Notes: a model not told the origin generated them from the sequence alone. A stretch of DNA of 64,000 bases from an uncultured Ilyobacter sp. (GCF_963668085.1 NZ_OY764059.1:1364001-1428000), one strand, 5' to 3'. Counted from the first letter of the stretch, positions 1-8,077 are shown. Numbers and translations are program-made.

Positions 1-704
1 ATGGCAACTGCCTGAGGTGTAACACCGCATGCCCAAAACACAGGTATTTCACCATTTTTTATATTCACAGCATCCCCAAAATCAGGGGTGTTTATATCCC
101 CTATACCTATGGCTTCTGGATCACCAATATGTATAGGCGCCCCGTGAACACCTGGATATCTAGAAGTTATCTGGACAGCTCTCACCACCTCAGAAGTTGG
201 AAGTGGTCTCATACTTACCACTGTAGGCCCCTCAAATATTCCGGACTTTTCACACTTTATATCAGTAATATACATGGGAACATTTTTCCCCTCAGATATA
301 TGTCTGACTTCCATCCCCTCATCTATCATGGCAGACTCGAAGGTAAAGCTGCACCCTATAAGAAAAGACACAAAGTCATCTTTCCAGAAGGATTTTATAT
401 CTTCAAACTCTCCATAAAGTTCTCCATTCTTATAAACTCTGTATTTGGGGATATCTGTTGTTATGTCTGAGCCTGGAGCCATTTTACAAAACTCCTTGCT
501 GCCCATATCTGCCACTTCTAATATAGGGCACTGCTTTGGGTTCCTCTGGGCAAAAAGGAGAAAATCATAGGCATGGCTCTTTGGAAGTATCACTAGATTC
601 CCTTGTACATAACCGTGACACATCCCAGCAGTGTTGCTTTTTATTTTTCCACCCCTTATCATTTGTCGAACTTTCAAAGGATCTGCATTTTTAAAATTTT
701 CCAT
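1..704 (-). CDS. DUF1445 / YcsI-family putative hydro-lyase (C-terminal part outside window)
   Basis: The reading frame starts at ATG 704 and stays open to the window edge, giving 234 codons. An AGGAG-like site (GGAG, about 10 bases upstream) supports the start. The visible protein includes PVFWACGVTPQAVA near the edge, a hallmark of the DUF1445 family (B. subtilis YcsI, sometimes annotated as putative hydro-lyase or D-glutamate cyclase family). In B. subtilis the same gene lies in the ycsFGI-kipI-kipA-kipR cluster, and every member of that cluster is present here. This gene follows the NRAMP-like gene by 79 bases on the same strand and is probably co-transcribed with it. Its exact reaction is not established; a role in pyroglutamate/glutamate metabolism is inferred from context. 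Confidence 0.9.
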   Translation of the reverse strand, partial: MENFKNADPLKVRQMIRGGKIKSNTAGMCHGYVQGNLVILPKSHAYDFLLFAQRNPKQCPILEVADMGSKEFCKMAPGSDITTDIPKYRVYKNGELYGEFEDIKSFWKDDFVSFLIGCSFTFESAMIDEGMEVRHISEGKNVPMYITDIKCEKSGIFEGPTVVSMRPLPTSEVVRAVQITSRYPGVHGAPIHIGDPEAIGIGDINTPDFGDAVNIKNGEIPVFWACGVTPQAVA

Positions 705-783
705 ACCACCATCTCCAAATCTAACTTTTTTAAAAATTGGACGTGCTTTTTTATAATCTTACCGTGCCTGAACCTTATTTATT

Positions 784-2028
784 TTACATTACTCCTAATA
801 CTCTCAATATGCCTCTTAGTCCAAGACCACATGCCACTAACACTACTATTCCACCTAAAATATTTGTAAGCGGTGAGTTAACATATTTTCCAAGTCTCTT
901 TTTGTTGTTCATAGCATATAATAGGAAGATGGCAATTACAGGAAGAAGTATTCCATTTGCCGCCTGGGCGAATATAATTGCAGAAAGAGGTTTTAGACCA
1001 ACTGCTGAAAATATTATTCCTATTAAAATAACTGTTGTCCAAATAGCCTCAAATTTCTTGTCTTTAAAGTCAGATTTCCATCCCATTGCTCCTGCCGTTG
1101 CATAGGCTGCCGCTAAAGGTGCCGTTATTGTAGAAGAAAGTCCTGCTGCAAAGAGTCCAAAGGCAAAGAAGTACTTGGCCCAAGAACCAAGAAGCGGTTC
1201 CACTGATTTTGCCATATCTCCTGCATTATTTATGGCTATATTTGTTCCAAAGAATGCTGCAGATGCTGTTATTATTACTGCAATGGAGATTAGTCCACCT
1301 AAAATAATAGAGAGAAAAATATCAGATCTAGACTCTTTTAACCCACTTGCATCTTTCCATCTTTCCTGAACTGCAGAAGAATGAAGGAAAAGATTATAAG
1401 GAACTACAGTTGTTCCAACTAAAGCCATTATAAGAAATACAGAACCCTTAGGAACACTAGGAATAAACATTCCTTTTAATATCTCACTCCAGTCAGGAGC
1501 TACAACTATAGCCGTAGTAATAAAGGTAGCACTCATAAGTACAACTAGTCCGATCAGAAACTTCTCAACAAACTTATAGTTTCCAGTTTTTAAAAGGATA
1601 TAACCTCCAATTCCCATTATAGGACCCCATACATTCATAGATATCCCGCTTATAGCCTCTAGACCGAGAGCTCCTCCTAAAATATTCCCAGTTTCATAGG
1701 CTGCACATCCTATCCCTATTGCAGAAACAACCAAAAATATACTTCCATATTTTGCAATGGGATTGGTAAATTGTTCTCTCAAGGCTGACCCTAGACCTTT
1801 TCTAGTGACAATACCTATTCTTGCTGACATCTCCTGTAAAACCACTGTGGCAAAGATGGAAAATACCATGGCCCAGATAAGTGAATAGCCAAATTTTGCA
1901 CCTGCTATTGATGCGGTAGTGATAGTTCCCGGACCTATAAATGCTGCAGTAACAATGGCAGCAGGTCCCATGGTTTTCAATTTTTGTAGAAACCCCTTTT
2001 TTTCGACTTGTACAGTTGCTGATTCCAT
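784..2028 (-). CDS. NRAMP-family transporter, YcsG-like
   Basis: A 414-residue membrane protein with about 11 hydrophobic segments. Its N-terminal region (MGPAAIVTAAFIGPGT) aligns with TM1 of the NRAMP/MntH fold. In Mn/Fe transporters TM1 carries DPGN and TM6 carries MPH. Here the matching residues are GPGT (32-35) and VPY (209-211), so the Asp, Asn, Met and His used for metal binding are all missing. This matches YcsG-type relatives in 5-oxoproline clusters better than true metal pumps. An organic substrate such as 5-oxoproline is a reasonable inference, not shown. It is the first gene of the leftward arm, with a GGGGGG-rich ribosome site. A palindrome about 40 bases upstream suggests control by the neighbouring IclR regulator. 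Confidence 0.9.
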   Translation of the reverse strand: MESATVQVEKKGFLQKLKTMGPAAIVTAAFIGPGTITTASIAGAKFGYSLIWAMVFSIFATVVLQEMSARIGIVTRKGLGSALREQFTNPIAKYGSIFLVVSAIGIGCAAYETGNILGGALGLEAISGISMNVWGPIMGIGGYILLKTGNYKFVEKFLIGLVVLMSATFITTAIVVAPDWSEILKGMFIPSVPKGSVFLIMALVGTTVVPYNLFLHSSAVQERWKDASGLKESRSDIFLSIILGGLISIAVIITASAAFFGTNIAINNAGDMAKSVEPLLGSWAKYFFAFGLFAAGLSSTITAPLAAAYATAGAMGWKSDFKDKKFEAIWTTVILIGIIFSAVGLKPLSAIIFAQAANGILLPVIAIFLLYAMNNKKRLGKYVNSPLTNILGGIVVLVACGLGLRGILRVLGVM

Positions 2029-2066
2029 ATTTATTCCCCCCTTTTAAATTTAAATGTTTCATATAT

Positions 2067-2081
2067 TAAACCGATGGTTTA
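2067..2081. promoter_or_regulatory. candidate KipR (IclR-type) operator, left copy
   Basis: The 15-mer TAAACCGATGGTTTA has perfect 6-bp arms (TAAACC/GGTTTA) around GAT. It lies 39 bases before the start of the NRAMP-like gene. A close match, TAAACCGTCGGTTCG, stands before pxpA at 3430-3444; the two agree at 11 of 15 positions and both are palindromic. IclR proteins bind short palindromes of this size, and the regulator gene sits between the two sites. Confidence 0.6.
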
Positions 2082-2098
2082 TTTAACTTGTATGATTA

Positions 2099-2222
2099 AA
2101 GTTCCCTTGCCAGATCTTATAAAATCCTCTTGGCTAACAGGAACTTATGTGTTCTTAATTGTGAATATAATAAAAAGTCGCTATACTTTCAAGGTAACAG
2201 TTTTGAAAGTAAAACGACTTTT
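2099..2222. other. two hairpins in the divergent spacer between the NRAMP-like gene and kipR
   Basis: The 497-base spacer 2029-2525 has no convincing gene. It holds two inverted repeats. 2099-2156 has arms AAGTTCC/GGAACTT with an inner GCCA/TGGC. 2172-2222 has outer arms AAAAGTCG/CGACTTTT and inner arms CTTTCAA/TTGAAAG, with T-rich sequence on both sides like a bidirectional terminator. A terminator-like hairpin upstream of both divergent genes is unusual. It could end a small RNA or belong to a leader. No known riboswitch consensus was recognised. Confidence 0.4.
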
Positions 2223-2525
2223 AACTTTTCTAGTTTAAGAATAAAGGGTTACTTTATTCTTGCCAGTAAGATGCCATTTACCCTGTTTATGATCTTTTTA
2301 GTTTCTATGTCTGAAGTATATGATATTTTTCTTTTTCTGTCAATTTTTTTTGTGATTTTTTTTAATTTGATTTTTTTGAAATTCAATTTTTAATAATTTT
2401 AATCTGATCTCTTTTAAAAGTTTTTCATAAAAATCCATTGTTTACGGGCTTACTTTGACATTCTCTCCCTTCATATGATATCTTATATTTAAAGGCAAAA
2501 AATAATAGGAGATGATGAATATATT

Positions 2526-3308
2526 ATGACTATTAATGATAATAGCATTAATCAGAGCTTGGATAAGGCTTTGAGCCTGCTAGAATATTTTGATGCTGAA
2601 AACCCAACTAGGGGGCTAAGTGAAATCTCACGTCTTTCCTCTATTCCCAAGGCAACTGTGTACAGGTTATTAAACACCTTTGAAAAAAACGGATATCTCG
2701 TAAAAGTGGATACCGATGGTAAACAGGGGCAGTACAAGCTTGGAATGAAATTTTTAGAAATGGGAACTGTGGTTTCAGAATCTATAGAGTTAAAAGAGAT
2801 AGCTTTCCCTCATATGAAAAATCTAAGAGATGAAATAAATGAAGATGTACAGCTAGTGGTTAGAGACAAAAACCATGCAATCTATGTGGAAAAACTAATT
2901 AGCAAACATCCAGTGAGACTCTATACAAAGATAGGTCGGACTGCCTCCCTAAATGCAGGTGCCTGTCCAAGGGCCATTCTTTCTTTTTTGAAAGATGACG
3001 AAATACAAGCCATTATTGAAAATACAGAATTCATAAAATATACCGAAAATACCATTATGGACAGGGAAAAACTCTGGGAATCAATAAAAGATAGCAGAAA
3101 AAACGGATTTACAATAAGCTATAGTGAGATGGAGATGCAGACTATAGGTATAGGGGCGCCTATCTTTGACTACAGGAAAAAGGTAATCGGAGCACTCAGT
3201 ACTGCCGGTCCTGATCAGCGATTTACAGCTGATAAATTCCCAGATATAATCAAAAAAGTAAAAGATACTGCAATGAAAATTTCTAGAGAACTAGGTTACA
3301 AAGGATAA
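2526..3308 (+). CDS. kipR: IclR-family transcriptional regulator (KipR-like)
   Basis: A 260-residue protein with an N-terminal winged helix (about 10-75; the recognition region contains SRLSSIPKATVYRLLNTF) and a C-terminal IclR effector domain (about 85-255, with GACPRAILSFL and GIGAPIFDYRKKVIGALS). Both domains are typical in length. The gene lies between the leftward DUF1445/NRAMP arm and the rightward pxpABC arm. In B. subtilis KipR represses the equivalent operon. Two similar palindromes (2067-2081 and 3430-3444) are its likely targets here. The start is the ATG at 2526, preceded by TAGGAG. The link to 5-oxoproline is inferred from position. Confidence 0.9.
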   Translation: MTINDNSINQSLDKALSLLEYFDAENPTRGLSEISRLSSIPKATVYRLLNTFEKNGYLVKVDTDGKQGQYKLGMKFLEMGTVVSESIELKEIAFPHMKNLRDEINEDVQLVVRDKNHAIYVEKLISKHPVRLYTKIGRTASLNAGACPRAILSFLKDDEIQAIIENTEFIKYTENTIMDREKLWESIKDSRKNGFTISYSEMEMQTIGIGAPIFDYRKKVIGALSTAGPDQRFTADKFPDIIKKVKDTAMKISRELGYKG

Positions 3309-3333
3309 TGGAGGGTTTTCCCTTCATTTTTTT
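3308..3333 (+). terminator. intrinsic terminator after kipR
   Basis: Arms ATGGAGGG/CCCTTCAT (one G-U pair) around TTTT, followed by seven T. The hairpin begins at the last base of the kipR stop codon and separates kipR from pxpA. Confidence 0.75.
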
Positions 3334-3429
3334 ATATTTAAGCCATATTTTGTTGTATAATGTAAAATATATTACATAAACTTTCTAGACATCTGGATTT
3401 TTTTGTGTTATCATTCAGAAAATAAATAA

Positions 3430-3444
3430 TAAACCGTCGGTTCG
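3430..3444. promoter_or_regulatory. candidate KipR operator, right copy
   Basis: TAAACCGTCGGTTCG contains the perfect 11-bp palindrome AACCGTCGGTT and matches the left copy at 2067-2081. It lies 37 bases before pxpA. A weak promoter (TTGTGT at 3403-3408, AATAAT at 3425-3430) would place the site over the transcription start, which fits repression. The promoter itself is uncertain. Confidence 0.6.
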
Positions 3445-3481
3445 ATATTTAAAACGAATGATAAGTTAGGGGGAAGTTAAA

Positions 3482-4252
3482 ATGTTTCAAGTCGACCTCA
3501 ATAGTGATCTTGGAGAAAGTTTTGGAAATTATAAAATAGGAATGGATGAAGAAATATTGCAGTATGTCTCTTCTGCAAACATCGCCTGTGGATGGCACGG
3601 AGGCGATGCTATGGTTATGGATAAAACTGTGGAAATGGCTAAGAAGTACAGTATCGGCATCGGTGCTCATCCTGGATTTTTTGATCTAATGGGATTTGGA
3701 AGAAGAAACATCGATGCATCTCCCGAAGAGATAAAAAATTATGTAAAGTACCAGTTGGGGGCACTTATGGCATTTGCCCGGTCTCACGGGGAAAAGGTTC
3801 AGCATGTGAAGGTTCACGGGGCTATGTATAACATGGCAGCAAAAAATGAAAAATATGCAGATTCCATAGCTCAAGCCATATACGAAGTGGATAAAAATAT
3901 CATCCTTTTAGGACTGGCAGGCAGTGAAATGATAAAATCAGGAAAAAAATTAGGCCTAAAAACTGCCAATGAAGTTTTTGCTGACAGAACTTATAACAGT
4001 GACGGAACACTTGTTCCAAGAGGTATAGAGGGGGCAGTTATACACGATGCGGAGCTTGCTATCTCTAGGGTAATCAAGATGATAAAAACTGGAAAAATAA
4101 CTTCCATAACGGGAGATGAGATATCAATAAAGGCTGACTCAGTATGTGTCCACGGAGACAACCCAAAAGCCCTGGATTTTGTAAAAAAAATTCGAAAAGA
4201 GTTGGAAAAAGAGAATATTACAGTAACTTCCATTTCAAATTTCATAAAATAA
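3482..4252 (+). CDS. pxpA: 5-oxoprolinase subunit A (LamB/YcsF family)
   Basis: A 256-residue LamB/YcsF-family protein and first gene of the rightward operon. The N-terminus [12 protein letters not shown] and the segment [13 protein letters not shown] are the family signatures, followed by GIGAHPGF. With PxpB and PxpC it forms the ATP-dependent 5-oxoprolinase that hydrolyses 5-oxo-L-proline to glutamate in the cytoplasm. Length is normal for the family. The ATG follows an AGGGGGAAG ribosome site. The order pxpA-pxpB-pxpC is the usual bacterial one, and the candidate KipR palindrome lies directly upstream. Confidence 0.95.
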   Translation: MFQVDLNSDLGESFGNYKIGMDEEILQYVSSANIACGWHGGDAMVMDKTVEMAKKYSIGIGAHPGFFDLMGFGRRNIDASPEEIKNYVKYQLGALMAFARSHGEKVQHVKVHGAMYNMAAKNEKYADSIAQAIYEVDKNIILLGLAGSEMIKSGKKLGLKTANEVFADRTYNSDGTLVPRGIEGAVIHDAELAISRVIKMIKTGKITSITGDEISIKADSVCVHGDNPKALDFVKKIRKELEKENITVTSISNFIK

Positions 4253-4282
4253 TTTTTTTACTTTTGTGAAAGCAAGAGGAGA

Positions 4283-5032
4283 GTGATTAAAATTTATAAA
4301 AAAACTAGATATCTCAATTCAGGGGAAAAAGCCCTTGTAATAGAATTTGGAAATAAAATCTCTGAAGAGGTGAATTCTAAGGTCAGATCTATGACTATTG
4401 CCATAGAAAAAGAGGGTATAGAGGGGATCATCGAGGTCACCCCCACCTACCGGTCCATAACTGTTCACTATGATCCCATGAAAATAACATATACCTATTT
4501 ACTAGAGCAGTTTCAATCTTTAGAAAATAACATTGGGAAAATAGATATTCCCCTTCCAGAAATTATAGAGATCCCGACTTTTTATGGTGGCAGTTTAGGA
4601 CCAGATATCGCCAACGTGGCCCAACACAACTCTATTTCAATTGATGAGGTAATAAGCATCCACTCTTCAAAAGAATATTTAATCTATATGCTGGGATTTA
4701 CACCTGGATTTCCATATCTTGGGGGGATGGATGAAAAAATATCCACTCCGAGACTTGGAACACCGAGAACAAAAATTAAAAAAGGATCTGTTGGAATCGC
4801 AGGAAGCCAGACAGGAATCTATCCTACAGAAAGTCCTGGAGGATGGCAAATTATTGGAAAAACCCCTTTGGAATTGTATAATGCCTTTAATGATTCCCCT
4901 ATACTTTTAGACTCAGGAAACTATATTAAATTTGTCCCTATTGACTGGGATGAATATGAAAAAATTGAAAAAGCCGTCAAAGAAAATAGATATCAGATAA
5001 AAAAATATCCAAAAAAAGGAGGGGTCATATGA
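4283..5032 (+). CDS. pxpB: 5-oxoprolinase subunit B (KipI family)
   Basis: A 249-residue protein of the KipI / allophanate-hydrolase-subunit-1 fold. The signature MLGFTPGFPYLGGMDEKI and the downstream GSVGIAGSQTGIYPTESPGGWQ are clear. It works with PxpA and PxpC in 5-oxoproline hydrolysis; in B. subtilis the homologue KipI also inhibits the sporulation kinase KinA, a role not expected here. The start used is GTG 4283. The AGAGGAG stretch lies unusually close to it, and the next ATG is more than 100 bases inside the gene. The 3' end overlaps pxpC by ATGA, indicating translational coupling. Confidence 0.93.
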   Translation: MIKIYKKTRYLNSGEKALVIEFGNKISEEVNSKVRSMTIAIEKEGIEGIIEVTPTYRSITVHYDPMKITYTYLLEQFQSLENNIGKIDIPLPEIIEIPTFYGGSLGPDIANVAQHNSISIDEVISIHSSKEYLIYMLGFTPGFPYLGGMDEKISTPRLGTPRTKIKKGSVGIAGSQTGIYPTESPGGWQIIGKTPLELYNAFNDSPILLDSGNYIKFVPIDWDEYEKIEKAVKENRYQIKKYPKKGGVI

Positions 5033-6048
5033 AGAAATTTGAAATTTTGAACCCTGGACCCTTTACCCTTATTCAAGATTCTGGTAGGTATGGATATCAA
5101 AAATCTGGTGTTCCTGTTTCAGGTGCCATGGACAGTTTTTCACACAAGATTTCCAATATACTCTTAGGAAATAAGGAAGATGAAGCTGTCCTTGAATTCA
5201 CCATGCTAGGACCAAAAATCAAGTTCGCCTCCAACTGCACAATAGCTATAACAGGGGGAGACTCTTCTCCAAAGTTAAATGGAAATCCTGTTTCTCTCTG
5301 GGAAACTATAAGAGTAAATCCCCAGGATGAACTGTCTTTTGGAATAATGAATAAGGGATGCCGTGGATATATCTCATTTGCAGGTGGGATCGACGTACCA
5401 GAAGTTATGGGAAGTAAATCCACTTATATAAAGGGAAAAATCGGGGGCCTTGAAGGAGGACCTCTAAAAGCTGGGGATATCTTAAAATTAAAAAACCCAA
5501 AGTCTTTCCCGACAGAAAAAAAACTACCACAAAAATACAGACCCCTATACTCCAATCATTATGAACTTCGTGTAATATTGGGTCCCCAAGATGATTATTT
5601 CACCTCTGCAGGTATGGATACTTTCCTATCAGGTAAGTACACCGTCACCAATGAATGTGACAGAATGGGAATAAGATTAGAGGGAGAAAAAATAGAGCAT
5701 ATCTCTGGAGGTGATATCCTGTCAGACGGGATTGTTCCTGGTTCTATTCAGGTTCCCGGACAGGGAAAGCCAATCATTATGATGGCTGACTGCCAGACGA
5801 CAGGGGGATATACAAAAATAGCCACCGTTATAAGCTCAGACCTAAAAAATCTAGCTCAGGCAAGACCAGGAGACATCTTAACTTTTAAAAAAGTCACTGT
5901 TGACCACGGACAAAAAATATTAAAAGAAAATATGGAACTTATAAAAAAAATTAAAAGTGAAATGTCTTTAAAAACTAATGATTCTGGAAAAACTTTTAGA
6001 GTTACTGTAAATTCCAAAATCTACAACATTGAAGTTTTTGAGGTGTAA
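5029..6048 (+). CDS. pxpC: 5-oxoprolinase subunit C (KipA family)
   Basis: A 339-residue protein of the KipA / allophanate-hydrolase-subunit-2 family (often labelled biotin-dependent carboxyltransferase). Visible signatures are LIQDSGRYGYQKSGVPVSGAMD near the N-terminus, ITGGDSSPKLNG, RGYISFAGGIDVP and GSIQVPGQGKPIIMMADCQTTGGY. It is the partner of PxpB in the 5-oxoprolinase complex. Its ATG overlaps the pxpB stop, with an AGGAGG site inside pxpB. It is the last gene of the operon and is followed by a strong hairpin. Length is normal for the family. Confidence 0.95.
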   Translation: MKKFEILNPGPFTLIQDSGRYGYQKSGVPVSGAMDSFSHKISNILLGNKEDEAVLEFTMLGPKIKFASNCTIAITGGDSSPKLNGNPVSLWETIRVNPQDELSFGIMNKGCRGYISFAGGIDVPEVMGSKSTYIKGKIGGLEGGPLKAGDILKLKNPKSFPTEKKLPQKYRPLYSNHYELRVILGPQDDYFTSAGMDTFLSGKYTVTNECDRMGIRLEGEKIEHISGGDILSDGIVPGSIQVPGQGKPIIMMADCQTTGGYTKIATVISSDLKNLAQARPGDILTFKKVTVDHGQKILKENMELIKKIKSEMSLKTNDSGKTFRVTVNSKIYNIEVFEV

Positions 6049-6076
6049 ATATATAAAGATAATTATCATATTGAAA

Positions 6077-6120
6077 AAGAGTGTGTCCCAAGTAGAAGAA
6101 CTACTATAGGACACACTCTT
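6077..6120. terminator. two-tier terminator between pxpC and the convergent transporter gene
   Basis: Perfect 12-bp outer arms AAGAGTGTGTCC/GGACACACTCTT enclose an inner hairpin AGTAG/CTACT. A-rich sequence lies on the left and T-rich sequence on the right, so it can serve both convergent genes. Confidence 0.8.
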
Positions 6121-6169
6121 TATTTATTTTTGTTATAGTGTGTATATGGGTTTAGATAAATCCTCTATA

Positions 6170-7711
6170 CTAAATAGTTAAAAGTGAATATATTACCCCT
6201 ATAGACCCGGCTATAGTAAGTCCAAGAACAATTTTAGTAGACATCTTTCCTTCATTTTCTGCAGCTTTACCAAACATTCCAAATACCAACGGATGAACTA
6301 GGAAAGGCATTGCAAAGATAAATGCTATCAGACCTGCTGCTGTTCCTCCAAACATTCCTCCCTGTACTGCTGCAAATAAACCAAAGTGAGAAAGTGCTGA
6401 AGACACTGCTATTGAAACTTGATCCAAAGGCATCCCTGCAACGTTTAGCATAGTAAAACTTCCAAATACTGCTACTACCTGCCATCCAAATGCAAACTGC
6501 ATAAGACCCTTTACTTCTTTCCCGTCGTCACCATCTGCTTTTCTTAGAGTTCCTATAGCAAATGCTACTATTACAAGACCTACACATATAAGGGGCAGGG
6601 TCCAGGCAACTATTATACTCCCTCGCTCTGCACTAGCAGCAAGGATAGAAAATACAAATACATGTCCAAAGAATGGGATATTTATCATTATAGGGGCTCT
6701 TGAAGCCGCCTTTTCTCCTAAGTCTCCACCGGTACAAGCACCAGTTAATCCAGAGTGGGAGAGTGCTCCTGCCATTCCCGGAGCCAGATTTCTTATATTA
6801 TTTGATTTACAAAGGAATATGAGTATGGCTAATCCAGAGAACATCCAGAATACCTGACCTGAAAATCCATAGATCATGACATTCTTGACACCTGCTATTT
6901 TAAAGGCGTCAGACATTCTAGATCCACCTACTAGGAAACTTCCAGCCAACACCACTGGAATCCCGGCGAATAAAAGTGCATTTAAGGTAGGTCCAAATTT
7001 CCAGTTAGAAAATATCATCCCTAGACCTGCCGATAATAGCATGGCAAAGAAAATCTGAGGAAGCGCTATAAAAGGCTTAACCGTTGATGCTATTTTAAGA
7101 GAAAGCATCAGGATACCTAATATTGCCAACATCTCAACAAATCCTTTTCTTATATAGACCTGTTTACTTGATATTTTGGCCTTGTTATCAATAAAAATTA
7201 TAGCCAGTACAATACTCAGGTAAGCCAAGAGCATGTATGATTTTCCAAATACGCTGTCTCCCTGAACACCGACTATCAGACTATGTGTAGTTTGTATACC
7301 TATCAAAATAAAGAATGCTCTTATCAAAAAGAAAATCTGTGTACTGTTTGTTCCGAGAATTGTCTCATCCTTAGACGGTATCATAATATCGTCTACTTTG
7401 AGATCCTCTTTACAGAATATCTTTTTTATCTCTTGCCCCCCTACAAAGAAAGATGCTATAAGGGCTATAACCGTCGTTTTACTAGCCAATACCACCATAG
7501 GGAATTCAGCCAATCCCGGAGTTGCCATTTGACTTTTTACCAATAGGAATCCCATTGCCAGTCCAAATACAACTATTATAAGTATCGAAGAATATTTAGT
7601 CCCCGCTACAACTGTCCTTGACACCAATACCATAGTTATTAGTATTAGCATAGTGATAAAAAAATGATTCAGAGCTGAAATGTGTGCAATTTGATCCATT
7701 ACTTGTTCCAA
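6170..7711 (-). CDS. unrecognised multi-pass membrane protein, probable transporter
   Basis: I do not recognise the family. The protein is about 513 residues, strongly hydrophobic, with roughly 13-14 membrane segments and a soluble loop near 93-120 (KKIFCKEDLKVDDIMIPSKD). Two 21-residue segments are alike: 316-336 and 439-459 share the pattern ALSHxGLxxAxxGGxxGxxAA (12 of 21 identical). This suggests an internal duplication, as in many secondary transporters. The start chosen is TTG 7711, 10 bases after AAGGAGG; ATG 7699 is the alternative. The frame is open further upstream to 7861, but that part crosses a terminator hairpin. A good promoter lies about 300 bases upstream (8022-8050), so the leader is long and possibly regulatory. 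Confidence 0.75.
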   Translation of the reverse strand: MEQVMDQIAHISALNHFFITMLILITMVLVSRTVVAGTKYSSILIIVVFGLAMGFLLVKSQMATPGLAEFPMVVLASKTTVIALIASFFVGGQEIKKIFCKEDLKVDDIMIPSKDETILGTNSTQIFFLIRAFFILIGIQTTHSLIVGVQGDSVFGKSYMLLAYLSIVLAIIFIDNKAKISSKQVYIRKGFVEMLAILGILMLSLKIASTVKPFIALPQIFFAMLLSAGLGMIFSNWKFGPTLNALLFAGIPVVLAGSFLVGGSRMSDAFKIAGVKNVMIYGFSGQVFWMFSGLAILIFLCKSNNIRNLAPGMAGALSHSGLTGACTGGDLGEKAASRAPIMINIPFFGHVFVFSILAASAERGSIIVAWTLPLICVGLVIVAFAIGTLRKADGDDGKEVKGLMQFAFGWQVVAVFGSFTMLNVAGMPLDQVSIAVSSALSHFGLFAAVQGGMFGGTAAGLIAFIFAMPFLVHPLVFGMFGKAAENEGKMSTKIVLGLTIAGSIGVIYSLLTI

Positions 7712-7841
7712 TTTTCCTTTACCTCCTTGAAGTTTTATGTTTAAGAAAGTTTTAATCAATACTAGGTTTTCAGCTATCGTATTCTTCATTCGAATAATGA
7801 AAAAATACTTTTTCACTGATGTTTTTTTTGAAAAACCGCAT

Positions 7842-7915
7842 AAAAAAATAGGCCAACACAAAGAGATTACTTTGTAGTGGTCTATTAAAGTCTTGGCAAA
7901 CGCCTTCTCTAATCT
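7842..7915 (-). promoter_or_regulatory. candidate leader attenuator or riboswitch before the unknown transporter
   Basis: Read on the minus strand, 7884-7849 forms a 15-position stem (12 Watson-Crick pairs, one G-U, two mismatches) with a 6-base loop, then seven T at 7848-7842: an intrinsic terminator inside the leader. Its loop TAATCT (7869-7864) is perfectly complementary to AGATTA at 7915-7910. That alternative helix would enclose two small hairpins, GGC-GTTT-GCC (7904-7895) and CTTT/AAAG (7890-7870), the second using the terminator's 5' arm. Mutually exclusive folds of this kind are typical of riboswitches and attenuators. No known riboswitch consensus or leader peptide was recognised. 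Confidence 0.5.
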
Positions 7916-8002
7916 TTACCGACAAAACAATATACTATAATTAGATTATTAAAATTCTTCTATTGCTACAAAAGGAACAAATAGTTTCTGACTTATTTGA
8001 CC

Positions 8003-8050
8003 TTATAATTAAAATCGATTAATTATAACTTAATTTTTGTATAATGTCAA
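8003..8050 (-). promoter_or_regulatory. promoter with overlapping palindromic operator for the unknown transporter
   Basis: On the minus strand TTGACA (8050-8045), a 17-base spacer and TATAAT (8027-8022) form a consensus promoter. The -10 box lies in one arm of a 26-bp palindrome at 8003-8028, with 10-bp arms TTATAATTAA/TTAATTATAA around AATCGA, centred near the expected start of transcription. A repressor site is a likely reading. The regulator is unknown. Confidence 0.65.
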
Positions 8051-8077
8051 CGCATTTTTATATTTATTGGCCTTATT

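Noticed and set aside
129-470. A 113-residue rightward ORF at the window start
   Set aside because: It is the opposite strand of the DUF1445 gene, whose protein has clear family motifs.
2130-2393. An 87-residue ORF in the divergent spacer
   Set aside because: No ribosome site, low-complexity hydrophobic sequence, and it crosses the hairpin at 2172-2222.
7712-7861. N-terminal extension of the unknown transporter by about 50 residues
   Set aside because: The extra codons are in frame but cross the leader terminator, have no ribosome site, and the AAGGAGG placed before TTG 7711 marks the true start.
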